Under the pieces are notes generated by a model. That model was not told the DNA's origin. It saw only the letters and a list, made by a program, of their open reading frames with translations, and did no database searches. DNA of 64,000 bases, from positions 63,231,722 to 63,295,721 of the forward strand of contig CM063112.1 in assembly GCA_031841125.1 (NCBI GenBank), given 5' to 3'. Made by a program: the position numbers and the translations under genes. The number at the start of each line of letters is the position of its first letter. Position 1 is the stretch's first letter. Of the stretch, positions 12,801 through 25,826 are shown piece by piece. Origin of the DNA: Acanthococcus lagerstroemiae (taxonomy: Eukaryota; Arthropoda; Insecta; Hemiptera; Eriococcidae).

Positions 12801-15249
12801 ATTACAATTTCTAACAGACTCGGCACTGTTGAAAAAATTCCATCTGTTTCAAGGCCTTTATCAATGTATGACAACGTAACGGGTTATTTCTTCACCGCCT
12901 TATTTCGACGTTTCCTCGAGTTCAGAATTCGGGGACTAGTGATATATTAGAATTAGTAATTGACTTGAAAAACCGATTTCAGCTCAATACTGTACACCCC
13001 GCCCCCCTCTTTTAAAAAATTTTCGTCTATTTTAAATCGAAATTACCGCCACGAGATTTGACAATTCGAATAGAACTGGCTTTGAATATCGAAGGAGACC
13101 ACCGCTCCAGACGAGAAATACAATCGACGATAAAAACCCCTCACATGATGATACAAGGTCTACGCGTAAGTATAGAGAAGCTTCATTGTCGGTGATCAAC
13201 GGGAGGAGGTCGACCTTCAGACTCCAGACAGTTAACAACCTGCATCAGTTCTCTCATTATCAGTTTAGTATGCACATAAGCGGAATCTGGCTCGACTGCC
13301 TCACAAAATTCGTCATTCGTCTGTCTGGGAAATAATATCGAGAGATCGAGAGTGTGTATGTACCTACGAGTGCGATTACGTAACTCTCTTGTGCGCCAAG
13401 TCTGTTGTGCATGCAAGACTATGGATGTGCACTTCCGTTAGCCTTCACGAACAGCGCCTATCAAAGAAGAAACCGACCACCACAACAACGTTAGTCGTGC
13501 GACCAAACGTGGACATGTCATCATGCACAGCCGCGGTTTTCGGCTACATAATGAAACGTCTCACAGTGGCCCGAGATTTCAAAATCACGAAGCTACAAAT
13601 AAAATTCGGGGGAGGGGGGATTCCAAGGTAACAAGTTACAAAAAATGAAATTGTTTCGGTAATCCTCGCATTTTCGAAGTCCCGGAACCACTGTGCCGTG
13701 TTTCGTGGGATGTTAAGCGCGATACCAAGGGTGCAGATTCGGTGTAGCATCCTCACATGGCGAGACACCCGCTGACCTCAGCTTCCAAAGGAACTGAAAT
13801 ATCGGCTACTGAGATCTACGAACACGGTAATTAAGACGAAAGCTAATAGATACCGTACAAAGCACCATCAAAATCAAATGACGAAGTATGCTGAAGAACG
13901 AGGAAACTTCCGACATCTGATATTTGTACTCTCGGACAGTTCTTCTCATAATAATGTGCGTACAGACTGGCAAATGTGAAGCTTATCTACGTAACAGGAG
14001 CGATTCGAGGTCGAGATTCTGTCATACTTACTAACACAAAGTACACGATTTTCAACATCGAAGTTAATTTCGCTGAAGAATAGCACTCAATGAGAACCAT
14101 AACCATCAGCGGGTGGACTATTCATCGCGGAGATGGCACACGAGAGGCGATTTTTCAGGTTTTATTTGGGACTTATCCGACAACCAATACGGGTTCAAAT
14201 TTTGTGCTCTAAATCTACCAATTTTGATAACGGATGGACAAGATTAATCGGAAAGAGCACGACCTAAAACTACCAGTCATTAAATTCGCGATCCTAATGA
14301 TCCCATCATCATATTTTTATTTGAATCTGTTTCTAATTTTCAAATGAACTGCAGATCATGATCTTAGATCACTGGATTTATGATCGTGCCCATAACTGCA
14401 CAGGACTATTACGAAAAATGTTACCACCCTTAAAAAACATGGGCAAGTACTTACGAAAATGTGAGACTATAATAGGACACCAGCACGTGAACATTCCACC
14501 CCACGCTTTCCTTCTCCAGTCTATTTCAACATCAAAGAAACTATAAGTTCGCAGTGCCCTCAAATAAGAAATGGGTCAGGCTCATAAATCCAGCAATCTC
14601 AAATCAATCAGCAAATCATTAAAAAAATTTAAAAACATTCAGATTTCAGATCACAATATCATTTTTAAGGAAGAAAAAATAATTTTCAAAATTACTATTA
14701 GGACAGATTTTATATACCCTTATGATTCATAGGTGATTTCAGATCGTGAAACATTCGAATTTTAGGTTCAGGTGATTTTACTTATGGCTGCTTTGGAAAC
14801 AAAAAATAGGCAAGGTAAAATTTAAAACAAATATTTCATCAGGGTGCCTACCGAAGTCAAAAACCAAACACAGGAAACTGGTAGATTCAGTGGATCTAGT
14901 AATCCAGTATCATTCAGAAAAAAACTGAATCTTACGATCTTTACCGGTTTTAGATCCCTATTTTGCCGATTTTTGCGATCTTGGCAACTCAGAGATCAGG
15001 CATCTATTGATTTTTTGATGATTTTAAAACCTGATCTTTTTGATACTGAGATTACGCAACCTGCCTACTCCCGCATTAATACGGGAAAATTGGTACGATA
15101 AGATCGAATACAAACATTTTATGAGAGTGCCCACCCAAGTCGAAAACGAAACATAAGGACTTGGAGGAGTTCAGTCTTATTTTGGAAGACTGTCTTTCAA
15201 CTGTGCACGACTTAATTTCAACTTTCACATTGAGAAAAAATGCTTTCCT
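9821..15249. other. Non-genic stretch
   Basis: I see no recognisable gene. The stretch contains a 20-bp tandem duplication at 12134-12173, poly-C runs near 10194 and 11347, and a CpG-richer patch at 13040-13640 without a convincing coding frame. A candidate minus-strand transposon end (CAGGGTGTCTTCA read on the minus strand) lies near 12555. Open frames are short and not conserved to my eye. Confidence 0.5.
12134..12173. repeat. 20-bp tandem duplication
   Basis: The unit GAGTGTATCAAATAATTATT occurs twice back to back with no mismatch. Confidence 0.9.
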
Positions 15250-15608
15250 CAGGGTTGCCACTATTTTTCAGGATTGATTTTCCCGGTTTTCCAGGCCAAC
15301 TTTTAATTTTCTCTGACTTTTTTACAGGATTCCGAGAAGTCCAGAGGGAGGAGAGTCACAGAAATTTTTTACAATACAGATTTTAAAAAAATCGCTATCG
15401 AGAAGAAGAAGGTACAGATGTAATTTATGTAATATTTTTTAATATTATAGACTATTTCATTTGCGAATAGATCATCATTATTCTTATGTTATGATAAAAA
15501 AAGTTTACTCTGATAAAATACAAACTAGTTTGTTATTTTCAGAAAATTTCCCTGACTTAAATGAAAATTCCCTGACTTTTCCCGGTTTTCCAGAAAGTGG
15601 CAACCCTG
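15250..15608. mobile_element. Inverted-repeat element with CAGGGTTGCCACT ends (359 bp)
   Basis: The left end CAGGGTTGCCACT and the right end AGTGGCAACCCTG are perfect 13-bp inverted repeats. The interior repeats 'ccctgactt' and 'cccggttttcca' words near the ends, as subterminal repeats do in hAT-like miniature elements. Flanking bases do not give a clear 8-bp duplication, so the copy may be old. No coding capacity. Confidence 0.7.
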
Positions 15609-18600
15609 TTCTTGTTACACTTTTGAAAGATGGGAGACCTTTTCTCAAAATAGAGAACTTATGAAACCGGCAGAAATCATGTACATGACAACCTGTCATA
15701 GGTGACCGGGAGTTGATATTTCAAGGTAAGGTTCATTGTTCCATCACTCAAGGGGATAAAATAACAAGGCAATATCGCACGGTTGAGAAAAAAAGAAAAT
15801 GTATCTCCAATACATAAAGGGGAGACGAGAGCTTCGATCAAGTGAGTTACAAGTGCATACTATTATTCCAGTTCCAGTACATCTGGATACTAGTGAATCA
15901 TTTCCAGACTTTCACTACCTTCAGTGGCTGATCCAGCGGGCTACGTGAGCTCAAGCCAACCCCTTCTCGTCATGAAGCATCATTTTTCAACGTCTGTAAT
16001 TGCTCCCTTCTACGGTAATATCAAGCTCGCACCTAAATACATATACTCGTAATGGTTCTTGGAAGCGAAACGTCTCTTAACTCAAAACTCAGCTATCGTA
16101 ATTTATTCCCAAAACGTTTCGATTAAGTTCAACAGGAGACTTACTTAAATTGGAAACCAAAAATGGGGAACCATTGGATACTACAGACGACTCATCTTCG
16201 ATTCGGGAAATCTTCTATATGGCACGACTGATTTTCAGAAACTTTCACAATGGAGATATCAGTGGACCGGCAAACACCCCGTTCGCTTTCCCCTCTTTAT
16301 CTTGAATCTGTCACGAAATGCTAATGATTCAGTTGACATATATTTGCAGTTCTCAAGTCACACGTGCTAGTCAAGAGTATCCATAAATGGAGAAACTGGC
16401 TGCCTCATCAGTTTTCATCAGCTGAAGGAAATGACTCACAAACACCCAACTGAACGTACTTTTCGGATGGAAAATTATGATTTGATGGTAACTAGCAACC
16501 GATATTGTGGAAGAATTTGTAGGCTCGAATATAACACCATCACAAGCAACACACGCATAGCAGAGACAGTTATGATATCCCATGAATGGCCGGCATCGTC
16601 GGACATCGCATTAATAACGATGCCGTTATAACGCCCTACCGAATGCCTAGCGTAGGATCGAGCAAAATGGAAAGTACGCATTTTGTTTAAATACTCAGCG
16701 GAAAATTCTTCGTACTACAATGAAACACGCCAATACATTTGAAAAACTTGCTTCTTCAAACAGGCATTCGCAGAACGAGAATACGTTCGTAGCTTGCAAG
16801 CGCAATTTCTGATTAATCATCAACGAAGAAGAGAAAAACGGATTTTCGTTTAAGCGATAATAGGCATCATCGATGGGAGCTCGCCGCATTCCAAGAATAC
16901 GAGTACGAACTTCACGATTACACGTTTTTCAAATATGACACAGAAAGGATGCTTCGGCAGCTGCATGACTACTGAAAATAACGCCAGTGAAGAACTAGGG
17001 TTTGGGAAAAGTATCAAGTATTTGGTAAAATAAATAAAATGAGTAACTTTCGTTCTAACTCCCTTTCACTATACACACAAGGGAAAAAACACATCCGCAA
17101 CTGTGCGACCAATTACTGAGAACTCAGAATTACTAGTACAATATCGAAGCTGATTCAAATCTAAATGAAATTCGAAATTTCCTTCACGATGGTCGCAAGT
17201 ATCCGTACGCATGCCGAAACATCCTCGGGTCTCCATCTATTTTTCTCCTGAATCATTAAAATTTCGGTTATCAATAAGAAATAAACTAAAAAAAAGTATT
17301 CTATGGGTTCGAGTCAGAATACACAAGATCACATGATTTAGAACACAAATATCACGATCGAAGCTGGAAGATCGTCTAGATTCGTGATCTGAACGATCGT
17401 AATGTTTATCTGATTTTTAAAATAATTTAACTAGAAAATGTCACAGAAATCAGACAAACCCGTGTTATTAAAAAGAGCACAAGATCAAGATCCAAGATTA
17501 TTTCTTCCAAATCAATCTAAATTTGTGATAATTTTTTATATAATCAGCAGGTCATGGCGGTTATAATTTAGATTATTCCTTGTTCAAATGCTACAAATCC
17601 ACAACGGTTCACCAGAGTATCACAATAAAATTAAAAGAATTAGAAGTTATACAACTCAAAACATAAACCAGACGAAACAACAAGACCGCTACCCCCACCC
17701 TCTGTATTTTCATTAAATATGGTTTTGAAGTACTTTTACCGCTGTATTTTCTTACTACCCATTCATAAAAAAATATAAACATTTGAAGAAATACTTGGTG
17801 CCAGAAAACTTAAAATCTATTAATTACGCAACGATAAAAGAACAAACGACTAGACTTGAAAAAGAGGAAACGTAGGTCACTCTTACGAGCAAATTCTAAA
17901 TAGTAGTCATCAATGGCGTCGACAGATACGGGATAACTTCGTCTCATCATTGTTTTGTCGCCGACTACGTGCTGAAAACTTGTCCCTCCCCCTTTTTCCT
18001 CCATTACAGTTAAAATGGAAATAATGATCAACATCTTATACGAACAATGCGGTATCATAATAAACAAAAGCAACATCTAGAGCATTCTATAAAACGCATG
18101 CCAACCCAGGAAAATTTCAGAAATTGTGGAATAGTCACATGGTTGCTAATTCGAAGAGATTAAATCAGTAAGTTGATTCTGCGTACTCGTCGGATATAGA
18201 TCACCTTGAACTTTATACTCGGTTCAATTAAAATCTTTGGAGAAGTTCGCACGACTAAAATTACTGATTTTTTATCCCAACGTTTCGTGGAACAAATGCA
18301 AGTGAAAGATACTCTCGAATATAATCGAGCAATTAAGGACCCCAATACTTTCGAAAACGAAACGTGACAATCTGGAGAAGTTTAAGACACTCTATACTTT
18401 CAAATTTCACACGAACATTCCAGGTTTCAACGTTTATAACATTATAACCCAAAGCTGATACTCAAGAGTCTTCAATAAGAACTGGACCATTTTCTCAGCG
18501 AACTCAACAATTCAACGCATGTAGCAGGAATACGCTGAAAATATTAGTAACATCTGCATTATTGAACGGAAGCTGAAGCATGTCCACACGAATATTCTTT

Positions 18601-19894
18601 CATTGGTACTAGAATATACCATAATTCGAGTTCTTCAGTTTATAGGGAAACTATCATTTCATGTTCATGCTCGGGGTCATACACCTGCTCCACAAATAAT
18701 CTGTAATGAGGGGAAATGACAACAGTGGTAACTTGAAGCATGGTTGAAATTTCGGCGGGAATAATCATATTCATGTACACTAGTACACCATATTGTTACA
18801 TGACCACATGGTACAAAAGAATCTCTTCATTTAATATCAACTTGTAAGTAAGAAGAGAAATCGAATACGGTTCCTTGGTTTCGGGTCACAGAGTAAGAAG
18901 TTTTTTACAATTCCAAAGACGACACTGAAAATAGAAATGACTCATAATTTTAACTAGGCTCAAGGTCGCTAGAGATGTTCGGCATTTCCAAGATCGAAAA
19001 ATAAAACATTTCATATTCATAGGATGGATTCACATCTACACATTGAACGTTGCAGAAACATACTAACAATCCTTAGCATCAAAAGGGGATCAAAGAGCTT
19101 TACAATAATTAACTGACCTCCGATCTTCAAATTCTATGTAATGCAAAGTTTCCAAAATATTGTGAGATGGACTGGGATCGAAGACATTTGAACAGATCAG
19201 TCTCAAAAGAAGTAAAGGTCCAATCTTTTTTGCGTATTACTTGATGATACAAACGTTCGACATTAAACATGAGGTTCTGTACGGAACACGTCTCAAGAAA
19301 AATACCACTTCCAATTTAAGCATATGGGGCAAGAACAAGTAGATCACTTTTTCAGAGAGGTCATCAACTGATTTGAGTCACTCACGTGGTATCTTACTAC
19401 TCTCGATCTCTCATTTTTTAAATAACCTCTGATCAAGATCCCTTCATACTTACACCGACGCTAGTATGACGTATTTAAACGTAATAATCAGGTGACAGAA
19501 TACGTTAAGCAACACTTGACTTTTTGTCCTGTAGCATTTGATGTCATTTGATTTTCTTAATGTTTCTCACAAAAGTGTCCAAATACATCGAGATTTCACC
19601 TCACAAGTCAACTCACAGACTTTCTCCTCGATATTCAACTTAGCATTTTTGAAAGCAACTATGCGTTAGGTTACCAAACATGCACACTAATTAAGCATTA
19701 CAGTTCAACAACACAATTAGAATCCGATTCTCGAAAATGCAGTTCGCTCATGTCGTGCATTCTGAATTCAATATTTGTTGGCCGGCGATAAAGTTCTCAA
19801 AGTCAACAGAAAATGAAAAATGAAATACCACTGAGTATCTGACAAGCTACAAAAGCATTATCAATTAGTAACCCATCACAAAATCTCAACTCAC
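15609..19894. other. Non-genic stretch
   Basis: I see no recognisable gene or RNA. A patch at 17330-17560 carries repeated GATC and GATCGT words resembling patches near 5280 and 14350, which may be a worn dispersed repeat. Near 19443 there is a donor-like CGGT/gtaagtatg on the minus strand, but I could not tie it to a coding exon. Confidence 0.45.
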
Positions 19895-19931
19895 CTACAG
19901 AAATATTCAAATCAGGAAAACATTTAATTTC
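19895..19931 (-). CDS. Candidate 37-nt minus-strand exon
   Basis: Read on the minus strand, an acceptor (ttaggcgcag) is followed by 37 bases encoding EIKCFPDLNISV plus one base, then a strong donor (TGTAG followed by gtgagtt). Its entry phase (0) fits the exon ending at 20273, and also the candidate exon ending at 24770. Short exons like this arise by chance, so the call rests only on both splice sites and phase agreement. Confidence 0.2.
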
Positions 19932-20272
19932 CTGCGCCTAAATGGATGTTTCAAAGTGTATATTGACCTGAACAATTTGCAAAACCGCATTTCGCGAAAG
20001 TTACAACCAGGCATCAGATAAAGGAACACAATCATTGTTTCTCAAACACGTCAGCTATATTAGTCCGTATTTCGAGAACATTCCTTAGCATCGAAAACCC
20101 GTTGAAAGGGATCACGACTACCGTTACATCAAATTGAGCTCGTATTTTTCCCTTCAACCCACGCAGTCAACAAAATTTGAAAACTAAATAAGGTGCATCC
20201 GAATTACGCGGTTCAACTTCAAACGACTAATACAAATCTGCGACACACAAAAGAATCTGAATTGAAATTTAC

Positions 20273-20507
20273 CAAGTAACGAGAGATTTTCTTCATTTTT
20301 AAAAACACGTGTGATGCAAGCTCCTTCCATTTTGTAGACGCTGCTTTAACGTGAACTTCGAATTCCGCAGACGTCTGGCTCCATGTTGCGTGTATCGAGT
20401 TCATGGTCGCGTCAACCGAATCGAAACAGCTCGTGAATTTCAAACGCGGTCAGCCCCGGCGGTGATCGAGAATCATTGACGATCAACACAATTCGACAGT
20501 TTACATC
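20273..20507 (-). CDS. Exon with start codon of an unrecognised minus-strand gene
   Basis: On the minus strand a strong acceptor (ttttcgttttacag, ending at 20508) is followed by UTR-like sequence with stops in all three frames. The first useful ATG is at 20404-20402, with an in-frame TGA upstream. It opens 44 codons beginning MNSIHATWSQTSAEFEV, with a basic end (KMKKISRYL), that stop exactly at a donor (TACTTG followed by gtaaattt). Upstream, at 21028, there is a textbook donor (GCGG followed by gtaagtaaac) that would end a non-coding first exon in the CpG-rich island. The arrangement of UTR exon, 520-bp intron and start exon is coherent. I do not recognise the protein. Later exons would lie to the left; one phase-compatible candidate is at 19895-19931. 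Confidence 0.45.
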
Positions 20508-21027
20508 TGTAAAACGAAAAACGAATTAGCATTACAAACGAAATGCGGTACCGACCTTACGTAACGATAGACGCATGTAGACAATGAAAATCACTATTTT
20601 CATTACGCGATTTCGATATTCGAACATTCAAACCGAACACTGATTTAACGGCCGGACACGAAGGGTAAGCCAGCGGCCGGTATTTCGAAAATCGAGACAG
20701 CCGATACGATGCATCTTCGTGATGCCATTACACGACTACGTACTGCAGCTGCGAGCGAACAATAGGATCGAACTCCTACAACAAAGTAATCAAGTACTTT
20801 GTCATGACAGAGGCGTCGCACGTAAATTGTCCATTTACAAAAACCGCAGATCCGACACGTAACGATTTGATAATTTCAAGAGAAAAAAAAACCTCCATCT
20901 CGCGAGCACGCCGCATCCCTACACAAGGGATGAAAAATTGTCATGGCGACCGCGTGTTCGGCTCACTACACCAACACCCGGCGAAAAAGAAATAAGGCGC
21001 GATCTAATCGGCCGTTCGTTTACTTAC

Positions 21028-22250
21028 CCGCAAATTGCGACCGTCGTGCAAAGAACAACTTTATAAAGCAAATTTAATTCAATTCGCAATTAAATTGGAT
21101 TAGAAATAAACAGAAACCGGCAACCGGCATCCGTTACGAGAGACGCACAGCACAGAGAGAACAGCGAAACAACGAGCAGCGGGCACAGAAATCAGCATTC
21201 ACGAACGTTAACAAAGAACAGATCGATAGACAAGCTTCGGCCATTTTGAAATAATCTCGAGGTGGAGGACCGAGCATGCGCAGAAGGCCAAATGTTCGTC
21301 TCGCCGAAGCGCTCATACCGGTCGCTCCAGCGGTTGTCCGCTACAACGGTTGCACAAGAGACTGTACTAAGCGCCAAAACAAAATTTTTCAAGACCGCGA
21401 AAATGCGACACACGATATACACTGATTTCAACGCACCGAGTGTATTTTAGAGGCGAATAATTTCTGAAGAACGATCAACACAGAGATGAAAATTTCGAGA
21501 GGGATGCGACCGAGCATTCTGAACTCAAAAATGGCGAAATATTGAGAATGAGAATTTCATCCCTTAGCGTTGTCTGCCGTCGGAACCACGATCCCTTCTC
21601 TCTGTCTTCAGACAAGGATAAATGATACAGAGTTGTTTTAGCGCGAATTTGTTGTTGTGTGCGCTCGTCCGTTAGGTACGTGTGCGTGTGTGAGAGTGGA
21701 CGCGTCTCGTACTCGTACGTGCGGATACGAATGCGATGCATTTTTGGTCGGAGTTAATAACCGTTCATGGGTGAATGTGAGAGAGCGACGGAGCGTTGCT
21801 GTTTCCCTCCTTCCTTTCCTGGCTAATGAATTTGCATGAAGCATGGCATTGGCATTGCATCGATGTGGTTCAGTCGTGTCGACCGGTCGGTGATTAACGA
21901 CTACGGATCCACACGAATCGCCGAAAATAATATAGCATTTGAGGTAGCGAGATCACGAGATGGATTTTCTTCTTTTGAGGACCAGTACCACAATCCACGC
22001 GGCATGCGGCGTTCAACGAATTTTCGAAATCATCACAAAAATGTAATGTGCATGTGTTTCCAGGGAACTGGGAACATGTGTTCGTTAATAGTGGGTTCCA
22101 AAATAGCGCCAGCCGGCGTCGTCTTTCTTTGTTGCCTCTTCGACTTCGAAAGAATGGAAAGATCCAAACCATCTATTCGAGTTCGAGGGTAAAGCAAGTT
22201 TCTGAAAATTTTCACCTGCTGGTGTGAGCAGATTGGTAACTTCGTTTCAC
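21028..22250. promoter_or_regulatory. CpG-rich promoter island with minus-strand UTR exon
   Basis: The stretch is CpG-rich on both strands with several overlapping non-conserved frames, as in a promoter or 5'UTR. Its left boundary is a strong minus-strand splice donor (exon ending at 21028, intron starting gtaagt), which pairs well with the acceptor at 20508. The transcription start is probably between about 21.2 and 21.5 kb. The right half (21.65-21.8 kb, GT-rich, with cgtgtgcgtgtgtgag) could drive transcription in the other direction, but I see no plus-strand coding exon. Confidence 0.4.
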
Positions 22251-24769
22251 ATTCGAACAACAGTAACGCGTAACGGTAAAGCGTGAAACATTCCAGATGA
22301 ATTCCTTTTTCTGTCTCTCAACGGTTTGGTGGTGCCTGGTACTGGTTCGTAACCTCGTGTGTATCATACTAATGTGAACATATGCGACCATGCCGTTGAG
22401 AAATAAGAAAACAGCACCCAGCATTTTGGTTTCGATTGGACATACGAATCGAATTCAAATGACCTTGAAACACATAATTTCTCTTTCCTTTGATCGCTGC
22501 CACTAAGAGACGATCAGATCTAATGTAAGAGTTACACCATGTTCCCATTACCACAGCAGTGGATCCAGGATGATTTCGAAAAAGAAAAAAAAAAAGTCAC
22601 GTCCAGCGAAACAAAGGAAAACATGACCAACATTTAGCAGGCATTTCAGACGTACGTACACAACGCATTCTCTTTGGCGTATCTGATCACTAAAAACTAC
22701 AGCCTGTTTCTGTTACTTTTCACATAGGGGACATGCGGGACATTATTAAAACACTATGACCATTGAAATTTGAAATTGACCTTGAGAAAAAAGTAAGGAT
22801 ACTGCAAGTTCAAGGTCACACTTTGGAACAAAGGAAACTTATTTTCTCATTTCACATGTACACCAAACGAAAACTTAGGAATATATAAATGAGAATGGGA
22901 AAACTCGGTAAGAAACTGGTAACGAAATCAATATAATGCACTATATAAGTAAATAACTGTTACATCGAATTATGCACGAAAAACATCCGCAAGATCACGT
23001 CAAAAAAGTGACGGATTTTGCCCATCGACATGCGTTTCGAGGGAATGGTTGTTAAAAAATAAAATACATCAGAACAGAGTACACAGGACCACCATCACCC
23101 AGACGGATAGGGCATTACCCTTCCGGAAATCTAATTTGATGCCCTTGAAAAGTTAAAATTTGATTTTAATCATCCCCAGTCAACAAATCCCACACCCCGT
23201 ACGTCGCTAAAATTTGTTTCTGAATTCTTTCGACAATTGGTGACCTGCCAAGAAGAAAGAGACATGTGCGCAAAAAAATAATTTCTGTGATAACAACTGT
23301 TTTTGACTAATTTTTGGCCGCCCTTTCGCGTGGTGTTATCGAAAAAATTCTAAACAATTTTCCCAAACTACTGTAAGTCTTCAAAGTTGAGTGCCCCCAT
23401 AACGTGAAAACGTTATCAATTTTGTTTATCCGCTCTCCTGTAAAATTTACATTTTTTCGCTTAGGTCCCTTTCTTCCTGGCAGGTCACATTTTTATCCTT
23501 TCCCTCACCCTCATATACCAGAGAACACATGGGACGGGCACGCGAGTGCAAATGGGCTTCAAAAAATATATTAGAACAATACACGAAGTACACAATATTG
23601 CACTTTTTTTTCTTTTTCGTTCATACGCGTGCATAAAAAAATATATATTTCTGTTTTATTTTTATTTTAATTTTTTTTTTTTTTTGCTTGAAAAATTATA
23701 CTTCTCCCCACGTTTTAATAGTTTATATTATTCAGGAAAATAGTAATTTGACAAGCAAATTTGAGGAAAGAGATTACTCCTAAACCTGACGGGAAGAGCA
23801 GCCAATCAAATCGCGATTACTGGTACCCACGAGCGAGGTTCGGGGTAACTAATGCCACTGAATTGTATGAAAGACTCAGCACAGCATTTTCAAGGTCACT
23901 AAATCTTGAATTCGTTAGCGATATACTTAATTAGATTTCATATAGATATCCAATAAGAGGAGGAAAGCTAAGAGTTAAGAAAAGAAAGAGTATACTTATT
24001 TGAACATTCCCGCCGCTTTGGATTTGGAAGATCGCTAAGCTTATTTTCGATAGCTGTTTGATCCTAACTGGAAATTGTGGCATCAAGGGGAGTAGTTCGG
24101 ATATAAGAAATTGTACAATGCAATACGGGCAAGCCGATAGATTAGAGGGGGAGGGGCAAATAGAGCACTGTTCCTTAGCCCCTCCCCCGTTTAGCAAGAA
24201 GATAAAGATCATTTTATTGCTTTTTTTTGGGTCATAAAATCCACAATTTTGTACTAGCCCCCCCCCCCTTCAGAAATGGTCACGCTACAGGCCTGAATAC
24301 GAGGGTACGAAATGAATGGCGTCCGAAGCCACTGAATCGTTTTCGACATTATCTTGACACTATTTTGATAACTGAGACACGAAGATGGGGGAAACCCACG
24401 ATTTAAGAAATACATAATGGATACCGAACACTAATCGGACGTTTGAATGGCCATGGAACGAACTTTTGACGTTAGATATTGACCATTTTTATAGCGCAAC
24501 GGGAACGCTGAAAAGCATAATCACACACGAGTAGCAACCAAAGGGGGCGGCGCAAGGAGGAAAATTAAAAATTTTAATAAACAGGAAATTTTGCATCTAT
24601 CATAGAACAATAAGGACGGTATGATCGGGACAGCCCCTCTTTCCTCACTGTTTTATAAGCTCGACACTCAGCTAATGCTATCATCAGATATTTGGAAACA
24701 GGATACTTCATACGTTTTAAAATTCGATCAATGGGGAAAATGATAACATACGTGGGTCAAAAACATTAC
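22251..24769. other. Non-genic stretch or intron
   Basis: No conserved coding sequence was seen. If the minus-strand exons at 25827 and 26712 belong to a gene continuing leftward, this is partly its intron. It contains A/T homopolymers, a G-rich hairpin at 24147-24188, and a transposon-end-like CACGCTACAGGCCTG near 24275 next to a C-run, without a visible partner. Confidence 0.4.
24147..24188. repeat. G-rich/C-rich hairpin
   Basis: GGGGGAGGGG at 24147-24156 is perfectly complementary to CCCCTCCCCC at 24179-24188, with a 22-base loop. It could form a stable hairpin, or a G-rich four-stranded structure on one strand. Confidence 0.7.
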
Positions 24770-24798
24770 CGAGAAGCCTTTTAAAGTTAATCCGCAAT
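24770..24798 (-). CDS. Candidate 29-nt minus-strand exon
   Basis: Read on the minus strand, a good acceptor (tgcattgttgcag) is followed by 29 bases that, joined to the phase-1 end of the exon at 25827-25938, encode D-CGLTLKGFS and end at a donor (TTCTCG followed by gtaatg) in phase 0. The phases agree on both sides, but the exon is very short and the peptide is not recognisable. Treat it as a hypothesis. Confidence 0.2.
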
Positions 24799-25242
24799 CT
24801 GCAACAATGCAGTAATGCAGTTTCGGACTGTTATATGAATTGAACACGGTTAAAAATACATTTGCAGAGAAAGAGGGAACACCTGCTGGAATACAATGGT
24901 GTAAAATGAAAACCATGTAATAGGTAGGGCATAAACGAGGATGGCTGAAGGCTTTATTATGTGATAAGTGATGCACCCATCATAACTTCCATGTTGCGTT
25001 ACGCCGAATAAAATGAAGAAAGTATTTTATAATGTTCGGATCCGGTTCGATAAATTCGAAGCTACATTTGCAGGTATATTGCAGACGGCCACATTAAATT
25101 TTCTTAAATAGTGCACTCATGTTAAATTCAATACCTTCGTCATAATACTAGATATATTTTTGTTCATCGCTTATAATGTTACACGGAGGAGGACAATTCC
25201 TAAACCAAAATTATTTCCCCGGCTGCATCTCATACATGATTC

Positions 25243-25402
25243 CAGTAGCGTAGCCAGAATTGGTATGAAAGGGGGGGGGGTTCGTTTCACTTTTACAACA
25301 TTACAGGTGTAATACTCGCTATTCCAGAATAAAATTTAATTTTTTCACATTGTCGGCCGATGCCAAGGGAGGGGGTTCAGACCCTCCGTAGCTACGCCCC
25401 TG
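25243..25402. mobile_element. hAT-type miniature element (160 bp) with perfect 8-bp duplication
   Basis: Left end CAGTAGCGTAGCC; the right end read in reverse complement is CAGGGGCGTAGCT. The ends are flanked by identical 8-bp copies CATGATTC at 25235-25242 and 25403-25410. A run of nine or more G follows the left end. Same family layout as the elements at 8978, 29567 and 43103. Non-coding. Confidence 0.88.
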
Positions 25403-25826
25403 CATGATTCGAGTTCGGAACTTCAGTTTCATAAAGAAAAATTGATCCCTTATCCTACTGGAACTTGAAAACATACACTGAAAACTTGTCTCATCACATG
25501 GCGACAATATTAAAATTACTTTCACAAGCTTTCCCGATTGACGAAATGCCTCACTGGACGTAACGGTTTTCAGACACAAAATTGCCTCCCAGAATATAAG
25601 ACTTGAGGCAAAATTGCAGCGACTTGGCACACTTTGAGATAGCTCTGCGTTCTAATTGGTACAAAATTAATTGGGCCCAAGCTTAATCATGGCGTTTTGT
25701 GAATACTGAGACTCTAGGAGCAAATTTTCGTTAATCCAATACTCGCTTATTTCAAAATATTAGGACCCGCGGATTGCAAAAATAAATTTCAGCACATACA
25801 TTTACAGACTACACTTCAACACTTAC

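Noticed and set aside
15934..15955. Lone CAGTGGCTGATCCAG resembling a transposon end
   Set aside because: No inverted partner or 8-bp duplication seen.
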